Source: Tubiluchus corallicola (Eukaryota; Priapulida; Priapulimorpha; Priapulimorphida; Tubiluchidae). Taken from it: 62,000 bases of DNA. Shown here piece by piece: positions 27,137 to 38,141 of this stretch. The position numbers and the translations under genes were made by a program. The notes under the pieces are model-generated. The model saw only the letters and a program-made list of their open reading frames with translations, did not search any database and was not told the DNA's origin. The stretch covers positions 757,501 through 819,500 of the forward strand of contig JAQGDQ010000035.1 of the NCBI GenBank assembly GCA_030141605.1, in the 5' to 3' direction. How positions within the stretch are numbered: the stretch's first letter is position 1; each line of letters begins with the position of its first letter.

Positions 27137-28069
27137 AGGGGTGTGCAAATTATCTGACTAGCCGGGCCACATTAAACTTTCCCGCAATTTCTGCGGGCCA
27201 CATGCAGTTTGGTCAAGAAATCACGTACAGTAAGACCTAATAACGTTTTTTTGCATCTACGCACATCATTACTGCTACAGTACTACACTCAAGTAAAAAC
27301 CACAGATTTCAACATTAATGTCAGATAGTGGTAATTTCATTACAATTCATATTAGTAATGTGTATGTCACAGTCTGTGTAGTACCATGCATATCAATCTG
27401 TCTTGACTCGAAGTTCTTCAATCTTCCTCATTTTCTTATCCATGATTCTGATCTGTAAGAACACTACAACTGATGAAACGACGAAACAGCCACTGATCGA
27501 CACGTGTACTACTAAGCAGAAACTAAAATCTGCGAATTCCCTATATCAGGAGTGGCCTCACATTTTCAGCTTGCTGGCCACTTACAAATTGATCTGCCCA
27601 GTCGTCTTCTTGGTCATAGTAGGTAGATCATTTTGACTTGGTTATTTCATAATTTTATTTATAATTTATTTTGTAAAATAACCAAGTCAAAATGATCTAC
27701 CTGTATGGCCAAGAAGACGACTGATCAACCACCCCTATAATAGAAGCCTAGAGATTGGCTGGTTGGTCTTCCTACTGGCCAATCCTATTGCTTCACGCAT
27801 TTCTTGCACATTTGAGCGTTTCAATGGCAGCTACCGTGACAGTTTACTGTGTTCTGGGATTACATCGCTTTTTTGTGTTCCAAGCGAGCAACATGTAATT
27901 TCGTCATGTCCGGCAGTGACATTAAGTGACAACAGTCTTGTAGTGGAAAAAACTGCTCACACTATCTTTGCGATTGTGACGCGGACTTCAGTTGGATGCG
28001 CAATTCACCGCGGTCCGCACTTTCATTAGGTTGACAAACCTCTTCGCGGGCTGCAGTTTGCACACCCCT
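27137..28069. mobile_element. Larger non-autonomous hAT element
   Basis: About 930 bp, ending in AGGGGTGTGCAAA and its inverse. The left 200 bp and right 130 bp match the MITE at 14242-14723 with scattered changes, but about 450 bp of extra internal sequence is present, including a long hairpin. No clear 8-bp target duplication remains. The small open frames inside (27403-27636 and 27763-28029) show no transposase motif. Confidence 0.8.
27600..27722. repeat. Long inverted repeat (hairpin) inside the hAT element
   Basis: Arms of about 47-50 bp, starting AGTCGTCTTCTTGG and ending with its inverse CCAAGAAGACGACT, differ at only a few positions and enclose a loop of about 25 AT-only bases. The RNA would fold into a near-perfect stem. 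Confidence 0.9.
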
Positions 28070-28142
28070 TATAACATCCAACTGAAATTAAAATGACATT
28101 TGGAATGTCAACCTTTATCAGGATAGTCACAGATGATCAAAA

Positions 28143-28355
28143 GTGATTGGTGTCACACTAAAACCAGAAAAAAAACAGGGAATGGGAACCGAGTCATCGT
28201 ACTTTTATGAAGAAGAACATTTCAGCTATGAGACAGTGACATATATACTCCAGAGCACATATAAGAAAGAAGAAAATGCCAAAATAATCGCAGATAATAT
28301 ACACAAGCAAGAATTATGCAAAAAAACTATGCAAAAGTTTGTATCAGTCTTCTAG
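28143..28355 (+). other. Unassigned 70-codon open frame
   Basis: It starts shortly after the hAT element and encodes a charged peptide (for example SYFYEEEHFSYETVTYIL) with no known motif. Amino-acid use looks protein-like, but no splice partner or homology is visible. It could be an exon remnant or chance. Confidence 0.2.
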
Positions 28356-28932
28356 TGCCAGAGAAACATTTTTATAATCGTTATAGCTGATGTTGTAAAT
28401 AGGTAACGTGTACCATTATGATTACAGATATTACCTTATGAGAGTATTTTGAAAACAAATGGTCATAAGGTTCTATAAAACAATTCCAAATAAAGTCTGT
28501 ACAATGGCAGTGATGAGGAACTTTGTACAAGAGGGACTTGAGGAAAATACGCCATACTGACTTAATTTATTCAAGAATTTGCAGGAACTCAGTAAATCAA
28601 CTTAAACATCAGTGACATTCTCTGCCTGATGAATTGCTTCCGTTTCCAGTGTTAACTGTTAAGGTGATGATAGATATTGTCACTTTTTAATTTGACATAG
28701 GAAAGAGTAGCATGTTGAATTAACTTAGACATTCCCAATATTTCTTCACAATATTAATGTACTTTGGTATTGGTCTAATCAGCCTAATGGAATAAATCAA
28801 GCCACTAAATTCGTCAGTGCCTGCTATACGTAGTACGAAATGTAGTAATATGTCTGAAACTAAAGTAGTTGTATGGCACATTCAGATGAGTAGAACAGAT
28901 AATAAACAATAGTAATAATAAATTATATAAAT

Positions 28933-30840
28933 ATGATAATTTATAAAAAATTAAAAAACAACTCGTCTAACACAGTATTCTCAGTCAAAAGCGTCACAGT
29001 AGGAGAAATTAACGACATATTAAATAACCTAAGTTCCAACAAAGGGAGTGGACCATCAGATATTTCTATCAAAATTCTAAAAGATAGTGCATCTGTAATA
29101 GCCCTGCATATGACTTACATTGCTAATCAGATAATTATGAGAGGCGAATTACCAACGGTATGTAAAATGGCAAACGTGACTCCAATCCATAAAAAAGATC
29201 CAAAATGTGATCCCATGAATTATCGCCCAATTTCCGTAATCCATTGTTTCGGCAAAGTTTGGGAAAGGATTATTTATGATCAGATAAATAATCATATGTA
29301 AATAAACATGAACTTTTATCAAAACATCAGTTTGGCTTCTGTAAACACCATTCAACCATTGACGCCCTAATACACACAACAGAAAATTGGAGACATAGTT
29401 TAGACAACAAGCAATACATTTTAACAGCATTTTTGGATTTAAGTAAAGCATTCGATAGCATTAATCACGAACTACTTTACGATAATTTAAAACAAATCGG
29501 ATTTGATTCGTTATCGTTAAAACTGATACAAAATTATCTCAAAGATAGACAACAACGAGTAAAGTTAGATACAACCAACTTTTCTGACTGGGCCGCGTTA
29601 AACAGAGGTATACCGCAAGGAACACTACTAGGTCCGTTATTATTTTGCCTATATATAAACAACATATCCAGTGTATTACAACACTCACAAATAACGCAAT
29701 ACGCTGATGACACTACAATCTACATAGCCCATGAAAATATCCAAACTGCAAAAAATTATTTAGAAGAAGATATAAAAAATATAAATATGGCATTTAGTCA
29801 TTACAAGCTAAAAATGAATAATGACAAAACAGAATTCATGATACTGTCACCCTCATTAAATACTAATGATGCATCATCAACCACATTGACATTAGATAAT
29901 GCTGTAATCAGACAAACTAATAATGTTAAATTCCTGGGCATACAGGTAGACAATAATCTTTCATAGGATAAACACTTTAATAACATATACACAAAAATGG
30001 CATCTAGCACATCATATCTCCGACAAGTTAAAGGGCAACTAACAAAGGAAACTAAAACACTAATGTATAAAACTTTAGTTCTTCCACACTTCTTATATGG
30101 ATGTACGCTACTTCAAAAAACCAAAAGAGAAAATTACTTAAAATTAAATCTCCTTCAAAACTATGCGTTGAGATTGATAGCTGGGTACTCATACAAACAT
30201 AAGGCAGGTAGACAAAAATTCAAAGCTTCAACAACTAACCTGAGAAAAACTTTAAAATTCCCAATCATTGAAGCACACAAAGAATATTTTACTCTGCTTT
30301 TTATATTTAAATACGTTAGCAACATCAGCAAACCATCCCAGAATAACAGATTTACCTTTTTTCCAAATCCTATCGTTAATTCCAGAACAAGCAATCTAAA
30401 ACAAACTAGGACAAATACCCACTATGGAACGAACTCTGTAATCAAACGAGCAATTCTACTTTGGAATTCTCTACCATTACAGGTTAAACAAATCAAGTCC
30501 CTATCAGCATTTAAAACAAAATTAAAATCACTAATATTAACCAGATATGAAATACCATCACACCAGTACGACAACATACACACTAATTCAGAATTCATAT
30601 ATCCACGGCCATATTAATTAAATCATGGTTTTTTTTTCATTTTTTTGTGCATAGTTGTAAATATGTTTGATTTTATTCGTCGTTACTTTCCATTACTGCA
30701 CAGTAGTTTAGATTGCACTGATGCATTTGCCTTCAGCAGTGTAAGTTTTTATTAACTAACACTGATTGATTATCTCTGTAAAGTTTTTATCAGTGATTAT
30801 CAATGTATTTTAATGGCAAATAAAGATTATATATATAGAT
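28933..30840 (+). mobile_element. 5'-truncated, nearly intact LINE (reverse transcriptase and C-terminal region)
   Basis: Reverse-transcriptase blocks in order: SNKGSGPSDIS, PIHKKDPK, NYRPISV, FGFCKHHST, FLDLSKAFDSINH, GIPQGTLLGPLLFCLYINN, then YADDTTIY (about 29697) and KFLGIQVDNNLS. The C-terminal part runs to 30617 (LLWNSLPLQVKQIKSL). Only a frameshift and stop near 29300 and a TAG near 29964 break it. The endonuclease is missing. The tail is AAATAAAGATTATATATATAG near 30820. CR1/jockey-like style. A short relative lies at 42593-42800. By its few lesions it is a rather young copy. Confidence 0.9.
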
Positions 30841-30849
30841 GTTACTAGA

Positions 30850-31982
30850 CCAATCAGATGCAATTTTAAAGATGATCACACGTCCTTGTGTCCTTGTTAT
30901 TTACCAAAACCCTGAATTTTGCTATAAACAATGGAGACAGTTAGGGGAACGGCAACGAATGCACATTTAAGCATACATAATGAAAAAAACTTGAAGGTGA
31001 TCCAACGTGTCTTGACCGCGCAAAATGTAAGGTTTGAAAGATCGCACATTAAAACCATTATGACCAGTAACTGTGCCTCCTACTGTAAATCATGCAGCAC
31101 CAGGTGCAGTTATAAAGATGTCCAGGCACTCTTGTTTTTGCAGCAAAAGCATGAAAATCTTTTAAATGTGATTTATATATATATATATATATGATGGGAT
31201 GAACGGCGCATCTCATGTATCGATTATAATATATACGTTACAGGCAATGTGCGAGATCAGGTATTCTGTAGATTGCCTAGGCATTATTTTTGAGTGCTAA
31301 AACAAACCAAGTGAAGTGCGTAAAATAATTTCTTCTACACTTTTCCTAGGCATTATGTATAACGCAAAAGCCTGTCTAGACAATGTATGTAATTCTTAGA
31401 TTTTAAATATTCTTTTCCTAATTTGCAAACTGCGTACATTCAAAGGTCTAATTTTTATGTAATGCGAAAAATACGTTCTCTGCAAATCAAAATTTCTATT
31501 ATTAACATGTTCTTCTTCTTCTTCCATGACATCAGTCATAGCCATTTAAGCTGTGCACAAGCAAAATCGTATTTGTGCGAGTTCTAAGCCTTGTACGTTC
31601 TAAATCTAAGAAGATTTTTTAGCGAAACTGGCTTAATGAATCCGTGGGCGAAAAAAATAGCAAGGACTTTAGAAAGTGTTCAATGAATCCGGTCCCAGAT
31701 TTCATAGAATTAAAATGTGATCCACCTGACTGAGAAGCATGTCAGAGATGTGGTGACGTTGCACCCATTACCAGTAAAACAACTCACTGGCTTACTTGAA
31801 CAGCTTGCTTAGTTTAGTATATTGAGTAAGCTATTTTATACACTGTCTAGGTAATGTAAAAATATCTAGGAAAAGTTTGATTCAAGACGAATTGTGTTCA
31901 TTTTACACTTTGCCAAAGTCACTTTACGTATTTAAATAAATCCTAATTATTATACAAAACATCTAGGTAAAATGTGAAAGAG
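30850..31982. other. Non-coding stretch next to the tandem repeat
   Basis: Holds an unassigned open frame (30931-31194, plus strand) that runs into a (TA)n tract at 31173-31192. From 31230 onward fragments such as CCTAGGCATTAT recur (31277 and 31346), like decayed forms of the tandem unit that follows. Confidence 0.4.
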
Positions 31983-32182
31983 TCGCAGTAAAACATTTAT
32001 TTTTCAAAGATTCCCGAAATGCATAGATGTCATGTGAAATGCCTGGGAATCGCAGCAAAAACATTTATTTTTCACAGATTCCCGAAATGCATAGATATGT
32101 GAAATACCTGTGTGTCGCAGCAGAAAGATTTATTTTTCACAGATTCCCGAAATGCATAGATGTCACGTGAATGCCTGGGAAT
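31983..32182. repeat. Three-copy tandem repeat, about 66-bp unit
   Basis: Units start TCGCAG at 31983, 32050 and 32115. Each carries ACATTTATTTTTCA or a close form, then GATTCCCGAAATGCATAGAT and a GTGAAATGCCTGGGAAT-like end. Copies differ by a few substitutions and 1-3 bp indels. Confidence 0.9.
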
Positions 32183-32433
32183 TTTATAAAATGTCCATAT
32201 TTTACACAAATTTACAGAAATGTCTAACATATATGGTAGTGAAAAATTAGTTTGTGTCATGAAAACCACTGAGAAAAAACTTACCCTGAAAATGCAAGAA
32301 GGCTCATCCCACCGGCTCCCAGACTATACATGGAATAAAGATGAACTAAAAGTAGGATATTAAAAGTAATTTTCTCTGATTTCATCTGTTGGCAGTTGAC
32401 GGCGCATGACGTGTTTTGACTTCGTCCGCAGTA

Positions 32434-33523
32434 TACAGTCTAGCCTCGTTATCTCGCCCCTCGTTATGCCGCCAAACTCGTCTTTCGCTATAGAAAGTAC
32501 CAGGACGGATTTCCTGCTTAGATATTTACCTCGTTTAGTTGCCACCCTCGCTTCTCGCCCTCGCCACGTCATGCTAGGATGAGTGCTTATGTAAACTATA
32601 TTCGTTATGTCGCCAAACAGACAAACTCAGAGGTGAATCGATCAATACATATACCGCGTGTCGATCAATATAACCGCGGTATATAGACAATGCTACTGTA
32701 CTCGATAGACAGACATAATTAATCTAGTGTGTGTCTCACCAGGATTAGATTAGGAGTGCTGTGGTTGGTTAATGCGCAGAGAAACTAAAGCGTCACCGAT
32801 ATCCTTACTCTATAACACCAAAGCTGCGTTTAAGTTTGAGTTTCCACAAAGTGTGAGCAACTTTACATGATGTCTCTGAAGCGAAAACTGTTTTGTCTTA
32901 ATCCTGAACAAAAAAAGGAAATTTGTATTTATCATACGAATAATTCTTCAAAGACAGCAGGAAATTGCTACTGTATTTAGTGCGAAATTTGGTGACACTG
33001 TTAGCCGGAGAAGTGTCTCATGGCGCATCTCATGTATCGAATGACCAGGCAGCAGCAGCTGTCGACACACTGATGCGATACTCTGAACAGTCTGACAGAG
33101 TCACAAGCGACGATATTCAAGGATTGTGTTTGATTAAACGTCGTGTTGACTGCTTGCGTGTATCACCAATGAAACAGTCGTCTCTTCTGAATTATTTCAG
33201 TCGTCAGTAACTCATTTGTGAACACTTCTAAATCTTTTGCTAAGTTTATTGCATTTAAGTGTATACTCGAAAAAGGTTTTTTAAATAAAAGAGTAACATT
33301 CTAAGATTATTTTTATGACATTTTTTCATTTCTGATTTAATGTTGATTGGTATCATAATGCGAAATATATTTTATATGTACATAGAGGAACACTATGTTA
33401 ATCAACTATTATGTATATACATATAGACTAACTCCGTTATATTCCTGTTATCTCGCCATACTCGCCTCTCGCCAAAAATTTGCCCTAGATAACGAGGTGG
33501 CGAGATAACGAGGCTTGACTGTA
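32434..33523 (+). mobile_element. pogo/Tigger-like element, internally deleted, keeping both transposase ends
   Basis: The element is 32436-33521, flanked by TA. Its terminal inverted repeats (CAGTCTAGCCTCGTTATCTC versus CAGTCAAGCCTCGTTATCTC) differ once. Inside, from about 32867, a basic start MSLKRKLFCLNPEQKKEI and EIATVFSAKFGDTVSRRSV resemble the pogo/CENP-B N-terminal helix-turn-helix; then 33022-33210 gives the transposase C-terminus. It ends MKQSSLLNYFSRQ, where QSSLLNYF fits the PCNA-interacting (PIP) box Q-x-x-(I/L/M)-x-x-aromatic-aromatic. The catalytic DDE core is deleted, so it cannot move itself. Confidence 0.88.
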
Positions 33524-33677
33524 GGTCATGCTGTACAAGTTCTAACGTACAGTAATGTTGCAGCCACCTGCTTTACGGTAAAAACGAGATAGAATTGGCC
33601 ATTAAAGTTTTATAATGATATAAGGAAATATCTACACGGTGGATTACTTTTCATATATAAGTTAAAATAATAGTGCA

Positions 33678-34593
33678 ATGCCGACAGCTATGGAAGACAA
33701 CTTGGGAGAAAGAGTACGCCAAGAAATTGAAAACTTGGATGTGGAGCTGGAGCCAACCATTATGAGAATGCTTACACGACCTGAAAATGTAAGTGCTATC
33801 AAGTTGGTGATTGATATTTTTGTTGAGCCAATCATAGAGAATACTATCGATGAAGCAATGCCAAGTATATCTTTCGATAAATTCTCTAAAACTTGCGACA
33901 ATTTAGAAGCCAAACTTAATGAGCCAAACAGTATTCGAGGCGAAATACAATTAGATGTTTCGGTCTTGTAGAAAATCAAGATGAAAATACGGATGATCTT
34001 GCTCTGTCTCTGTTCAATGACGATTTTGGATTAAAAAGTGTGATAATTGCAGACAGTACTCATAGAGTTGGTCGTGTTAATACTGACAACCCAAGACCAA
34101 GGGGAGTAATATGTAAATTTACGACGAATAGAGTTAAACGGGAAGCACATGTAATGACTGCAAGTCGACTGCTCGTGAAGAACAACAGACAGAATAAAAT
34201 GCCGGCACCACCGTTTGTCATGAGAGAAGATTTGACGGCCAGGAATCTAAACAGACAGAATAAAATGCCGGCACCACCGTTTGTCATGAGAGAAGATATG
34301 ACGGCCAGGAATCTAAACATAGTCAAGAAATGTATTTCGCTTGCTCAATCCAAAAGATTACATCCACGTGGACAATCGATGGCAAGATCTTCGTAAAAGA
34401 TAGACATGGCGCAAGACATCAGATCAAGGACGTTAGTGATCTCCGTAACTACGGCGAAACAAGGCATATGGATCGAGCTGAGAACAATGTAGTAGGAAGA
34501 GAGGATGAGCAAGGTATGCCTAGAAAAGTTACGTCACCTCCTAACTCTTCAACGAGGCGTCAAACTAGATTATCCTCTAAAATGACAGTTTGA
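33678..34593 (+). pseudogene. L1-type LINE ORF1 remnant (nucleic-acid-binding protein)
   Basis: An N-terminal charged part (33678-33971) is followed, after a frameshift, by STHRVGRVNT, RPRGVICKFT and EDLTARN, then after a second shift by WTIDGKIFVKD. This order matches the RRM-like and C-terminal domains of L1/Tx1-type ORF1 proteins, which coat LINE RNA. Two frame changes and an internal 66-bp duplication break it. It may belong with the reverse transcriptase at 34970-36540, the endonuclease being deleted, but the join is not proven. Confidence 0.75.
34187..34318 (+). repeat. Exact in-frame 66-bp tandem duplication in LINE ORF1
   Basis: Two copies (34187-34252 and 34253-34318) encode 22 residues each (RQNKMPAPPFVMRED...). 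They differ by a single base, T versus A, giving EDL in one and EDM in the other. Confidence 0.95.
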
Positions 34594-34969
34594 CCTTCAA
34601 AGATGACGTAAGTCTCCTATTCGTTTTAAGTGATTGGTAATAATAATAACTTGACTGGCTAGTATATATCTTTATGAGGTCAATGCTGTATAAGTAATTA
34701 CTTTATCTTTGGAATCAGTACGTTTTGTTTTTAGAGCTTTTTACTTTCTAAAGAACTAAACACTGAAATGAGGTTTACTACATATTCCTTGAAAAGACAG
34801 CTGTTGAATCTTTAGTTTGAGTATGCCTATAATTACAATAATATCGCTGGCCTACAGGCTACAGGTTGTAGTAGGCTTTACACGATAAAGTTGTTTCACC
34901 AACTTAATTCACTTTCCGATTACTATGAAAGAATGATACCACAAGTTTTTTGTTTTATATTTTACTTTT

Positions 34970-36540
34970 TTTCGTAGCTTAAACTCACTAAAGTAATTCC
35001 TGTTTATAAATCTAATAGTAAAACTAAGTTATCTAATTATCGACCAATTTCACTATTAAGTGTTTTTTCTAAAGTACTTAAAAAATCGCATTTCATCAAC
35101 TGTCCTCTTTTCTTCTACAAAATAAAATTTTATATGACTATCAATTCGGTTTTCGAAAGTCGCATTCAACAGCATTAGCACTAATTGAAATAACTTATAA
35201 AATTGCAGAGGCGCTTGATAATGATCAGTATGTTCATAGATTTATCAAAGGCATTTGATACGGTAGATCATTGTATTCTTCTAGACAAATTGCATTATTA
35301 TGGTGTAAGACATTCAGCTCAATCATGGTTCAAAAGTTATCTTTGTGATCGTCTCCAGTATGTCGAATTAAATGGATGTAAATCCAATGCTCTTCCAATT
35401 AAGCATGGTGTTCCCCAAGGTTCTGCTGTAGGACCACTTTTATTTCTTCTATATATAAATGATATGCCACTAAGTTGCTCAAATTTAATCTTCAGGCCTT
35501 TTGGAGAGTGTTATGAATACCCAGTTAAATAAAGTAACAGAATGGCTAAATGTAAATAAGCTCTCATTGAATATTAATAAATCAAACTTCATGCTCCTAA
35601 AAAAGAAAAGGAGAACACCATCAAGAGATATAACCATAGTTCTTAGTAATGTTATTTTTGAAAAAAAAAGTCACATGTTAAATATTTGGGAATATTTCTT
35701 GATGAGAACCTAGACTGGAAGTACCAAATAAGTATTATAAAGCATAAATTGAGTAAAACCTTGGGAATCGTCTATAAATTACGCAAGTTTGTTAATAGAG
35801 AAACACTGATGAAAATCTATTACAGTCTAGTCTACCCATATCTAATATATGGCGTCATGTCTTGGGGTGGTGTATATAAAAGTAATCTGGAAGCTTTACA
35901 AATTACCCAGAACAAAATTCTCAAACTAATAGATCATGTAAGGTATGACCATCCCACAAATATAATTTACTTGTTTGTTAAAACTCTTAAAGTGAAAGAA
36001 ATATATGACATGTATTGTCTCCATTTCATGTACCAGTATCATAATTCACTACTTCCACCAGTTTTTCAGTCATACATTAGTCCAGTGTAAAATCAACATG
36101 ATCATTACACAAGATATTCAGTCGTAAACTATGTACTCCCTCTTCCAAAAACAAGTATAATGAAACAGTCATCAAATTATAAAGCTATTAAAATATGGTC
36201 ATCAATTCCGCGTGAAATGAAAACTCTTAATCTTTATCAATTTAAAAAAGCATCAAAAATTACTTACTACAACGGTATAATTAACTCACAATTTTACTCA
36301 TCCTGATCTTAAGTTACTAACAAAGCTTATTTTGTCCTTATGTAAATTATAACTGATGAAAATACTATGCAATGTTAATTGCCAATTGTCCCACTTATCT
36401 GGAGGAGGACTCGAAAGCTCAATGCTCCTTCCTCCTCCTCCTCACAGTAACTCGTTTGGTTTATAATATTTTTCAATGTAATAACAATTTGTATGTATGT
36501 TTGTGTTGCTCTGGAATAAATTCATAATTTACTTTGCAAA
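34970..36540 (+). mobile_element. LINE reverse transcriptase lacking its catalytic ADD box
   Basis: Blocks seen: LKLTKVIPVYK, NYRPISLLSVFSKVL, FIDLSKAFDTVDHCILLDKL, GVPQGSAVGPLLFLLYIND (about 35405-35465), then directly RPFGE...MNTQLNKVTEWLNVNKLSLNI, so the expected FADD segment between them is deleted. The rest continues to YLIYGVMSWGG and stops at 36090, with more C-terminal matter in other frames to about 36300 and an AT-rich tail. Several frameshifts. Dead element, different family from 28933-30840. Confidence 0.85.
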
Positions 36541-37367
36541 ACAAAGCTATATCTAGTAGTCTAGTAGTTTCAGTACATGAATAGCAAAGGGAGATGTAAT
36601 TCTACTTAGAGATTTCCATTCCGTTAGTAATTAATACAGTTAGTAATTACTATTGCAGTTTTATTTAATTGTTAAAATATGCACAATGCCTATTTGATAA
36701 AAGGACACTATTGACTTTACACCATAAAAAGCCAATAAGCCCACATGATGGTGCTGATGATCTTTTATTTAGCAAATAAATAATAGGCTCGCAGCAAACA
36801 TAGTTAATTAACATGGGGCTTAAAATTTATTATAATTGCGAATGACATGTTTCTTATATTTATTTGTAGACGAAAGTAGTTTTACCCTTAAATATATAGC
36901 AAGTACATCCTACAGTTTCACTCCATATGATAATGTGTACACAAGAGTTTACCGTTGTTCTAACTTTTGGTGGTTTAAATTCATAATACACTCATGTACA
37001 TAATATATGAGTGTGTATAATATATAATAGAATACCTAATAAATTCATGTAAATTGAACTTTTTGTTTAGTTGCTCTTAATTACAGGGTCATTAATTATA
37101 GAAACATATTTTTCAAACTTTTAGATAACGTTATGTTGTTTAGCTTTAAATTGCGATTTTAAAGTCAATTGACTCCTTCGATTTTAACGTTTCTAAATTA
37201 CTGCTATACTCATAGAATCCAACTTTACATACCTGGTACTGTTCTCTCTGCTGCTTTTTGTAATTCAAAAAGTGGGCTTAGAAGTCTAATATGCATTACG
37301 CTATATGTCTGAATAGTAGGCTAAGTATATGGTAATATTAGCGGAAAATGCAGTCATTTTAAGCCTG
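36541..37367. other. Non-coding spacer between two transposons
   Basis: AT-rich, with ATAATATATGAGTGTGTATAATATATAATAG-like low complexity near 37000. Nothing coding seen. Confidence 0.5.
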
Positions 37368-38141
37368 CAGTCAAACCTCGCTATAATGGACCCTCGGTTT
37401 AATGGACCCCATCGATATAATGGACTTATTTTCTGCTCCCCAGTGCATTTTCTCCCCCCCCCTATGATGGACCCATGTATAATGGATCCACATGTGATCG
37501 CAGTTTGTGTCTGTACAAGAAAGAAACGTTTGGGACTTCATCGCCACTGAACTAAACTTATCGGAAACAACGTTTGAGAAGTATGTGAGTTGTGATTCGG
37601 AGCTGGCTACCGACGAGAGTGACTTGACCGAGAGAGAGAGAGATCATACAGTACGTTACAGACGTGAATGATGGCGGTTAGCAGGACCATCCAGAGACTG
37701 AAAGTGACGTTACTGTAACTCAAACCTGTTCAGGGAGTGAAGCGATGGAGCATCTCAGATGTGTGCGAGACTTCTGTCTAAATAAAGGAATTGACGGACT
37801 AGCTCTGATCGCTGAGCTAGAACAGAACATTACCACGAATATTGCGAGTGATGCTGGCGCGAAAAAACAGGCAAAAATCACAGATTTTTTTGGACAGTAG
37901 GTGACTAATTCATCTAACAAAATTATAGATTCAGCGCCTTGTATCAAATATGGCATTTGAATAAAACCGTTTGACGTTCGATTATAAACATTATTTCATT
38001 TTACTGTTGATTTCTATGATCCTATTGTATCTATTGTAGGGTAATCTGGCTTCAGATATGGTACTCCTCGGTATAATGGACTCTCGTTATAATGGACTTT
38101 TTGAGCGCTCCCTTAAAGTCCATTATAGCGAGGTTTGACTG
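37368..38141 (+). mobile_element. pogo/Tigger-like MITE retaining a transposase C-terminus
   Basis: 774 bp with perfect 24-bp terminal inverted repeats starting CAGTCAAACCTCGC, followed by TA on the right (TG on the left, one change from TA). The motif TATAATGGAC and variants recur several times inside both ends. An open segment ending at 37900 (plus) reads ...AKKQAKITDFFGQ; QAKITDFF is a canonical PIP-box sequence. The rest of the transposase is missing. Confidence 0.88.

Noticed and set aside
31983-32182. CRISPR-like array
   Set aside because: The whole 66-bp unit repeats without unique spacers, in a eukaryotic context; it is a tandem repeat.
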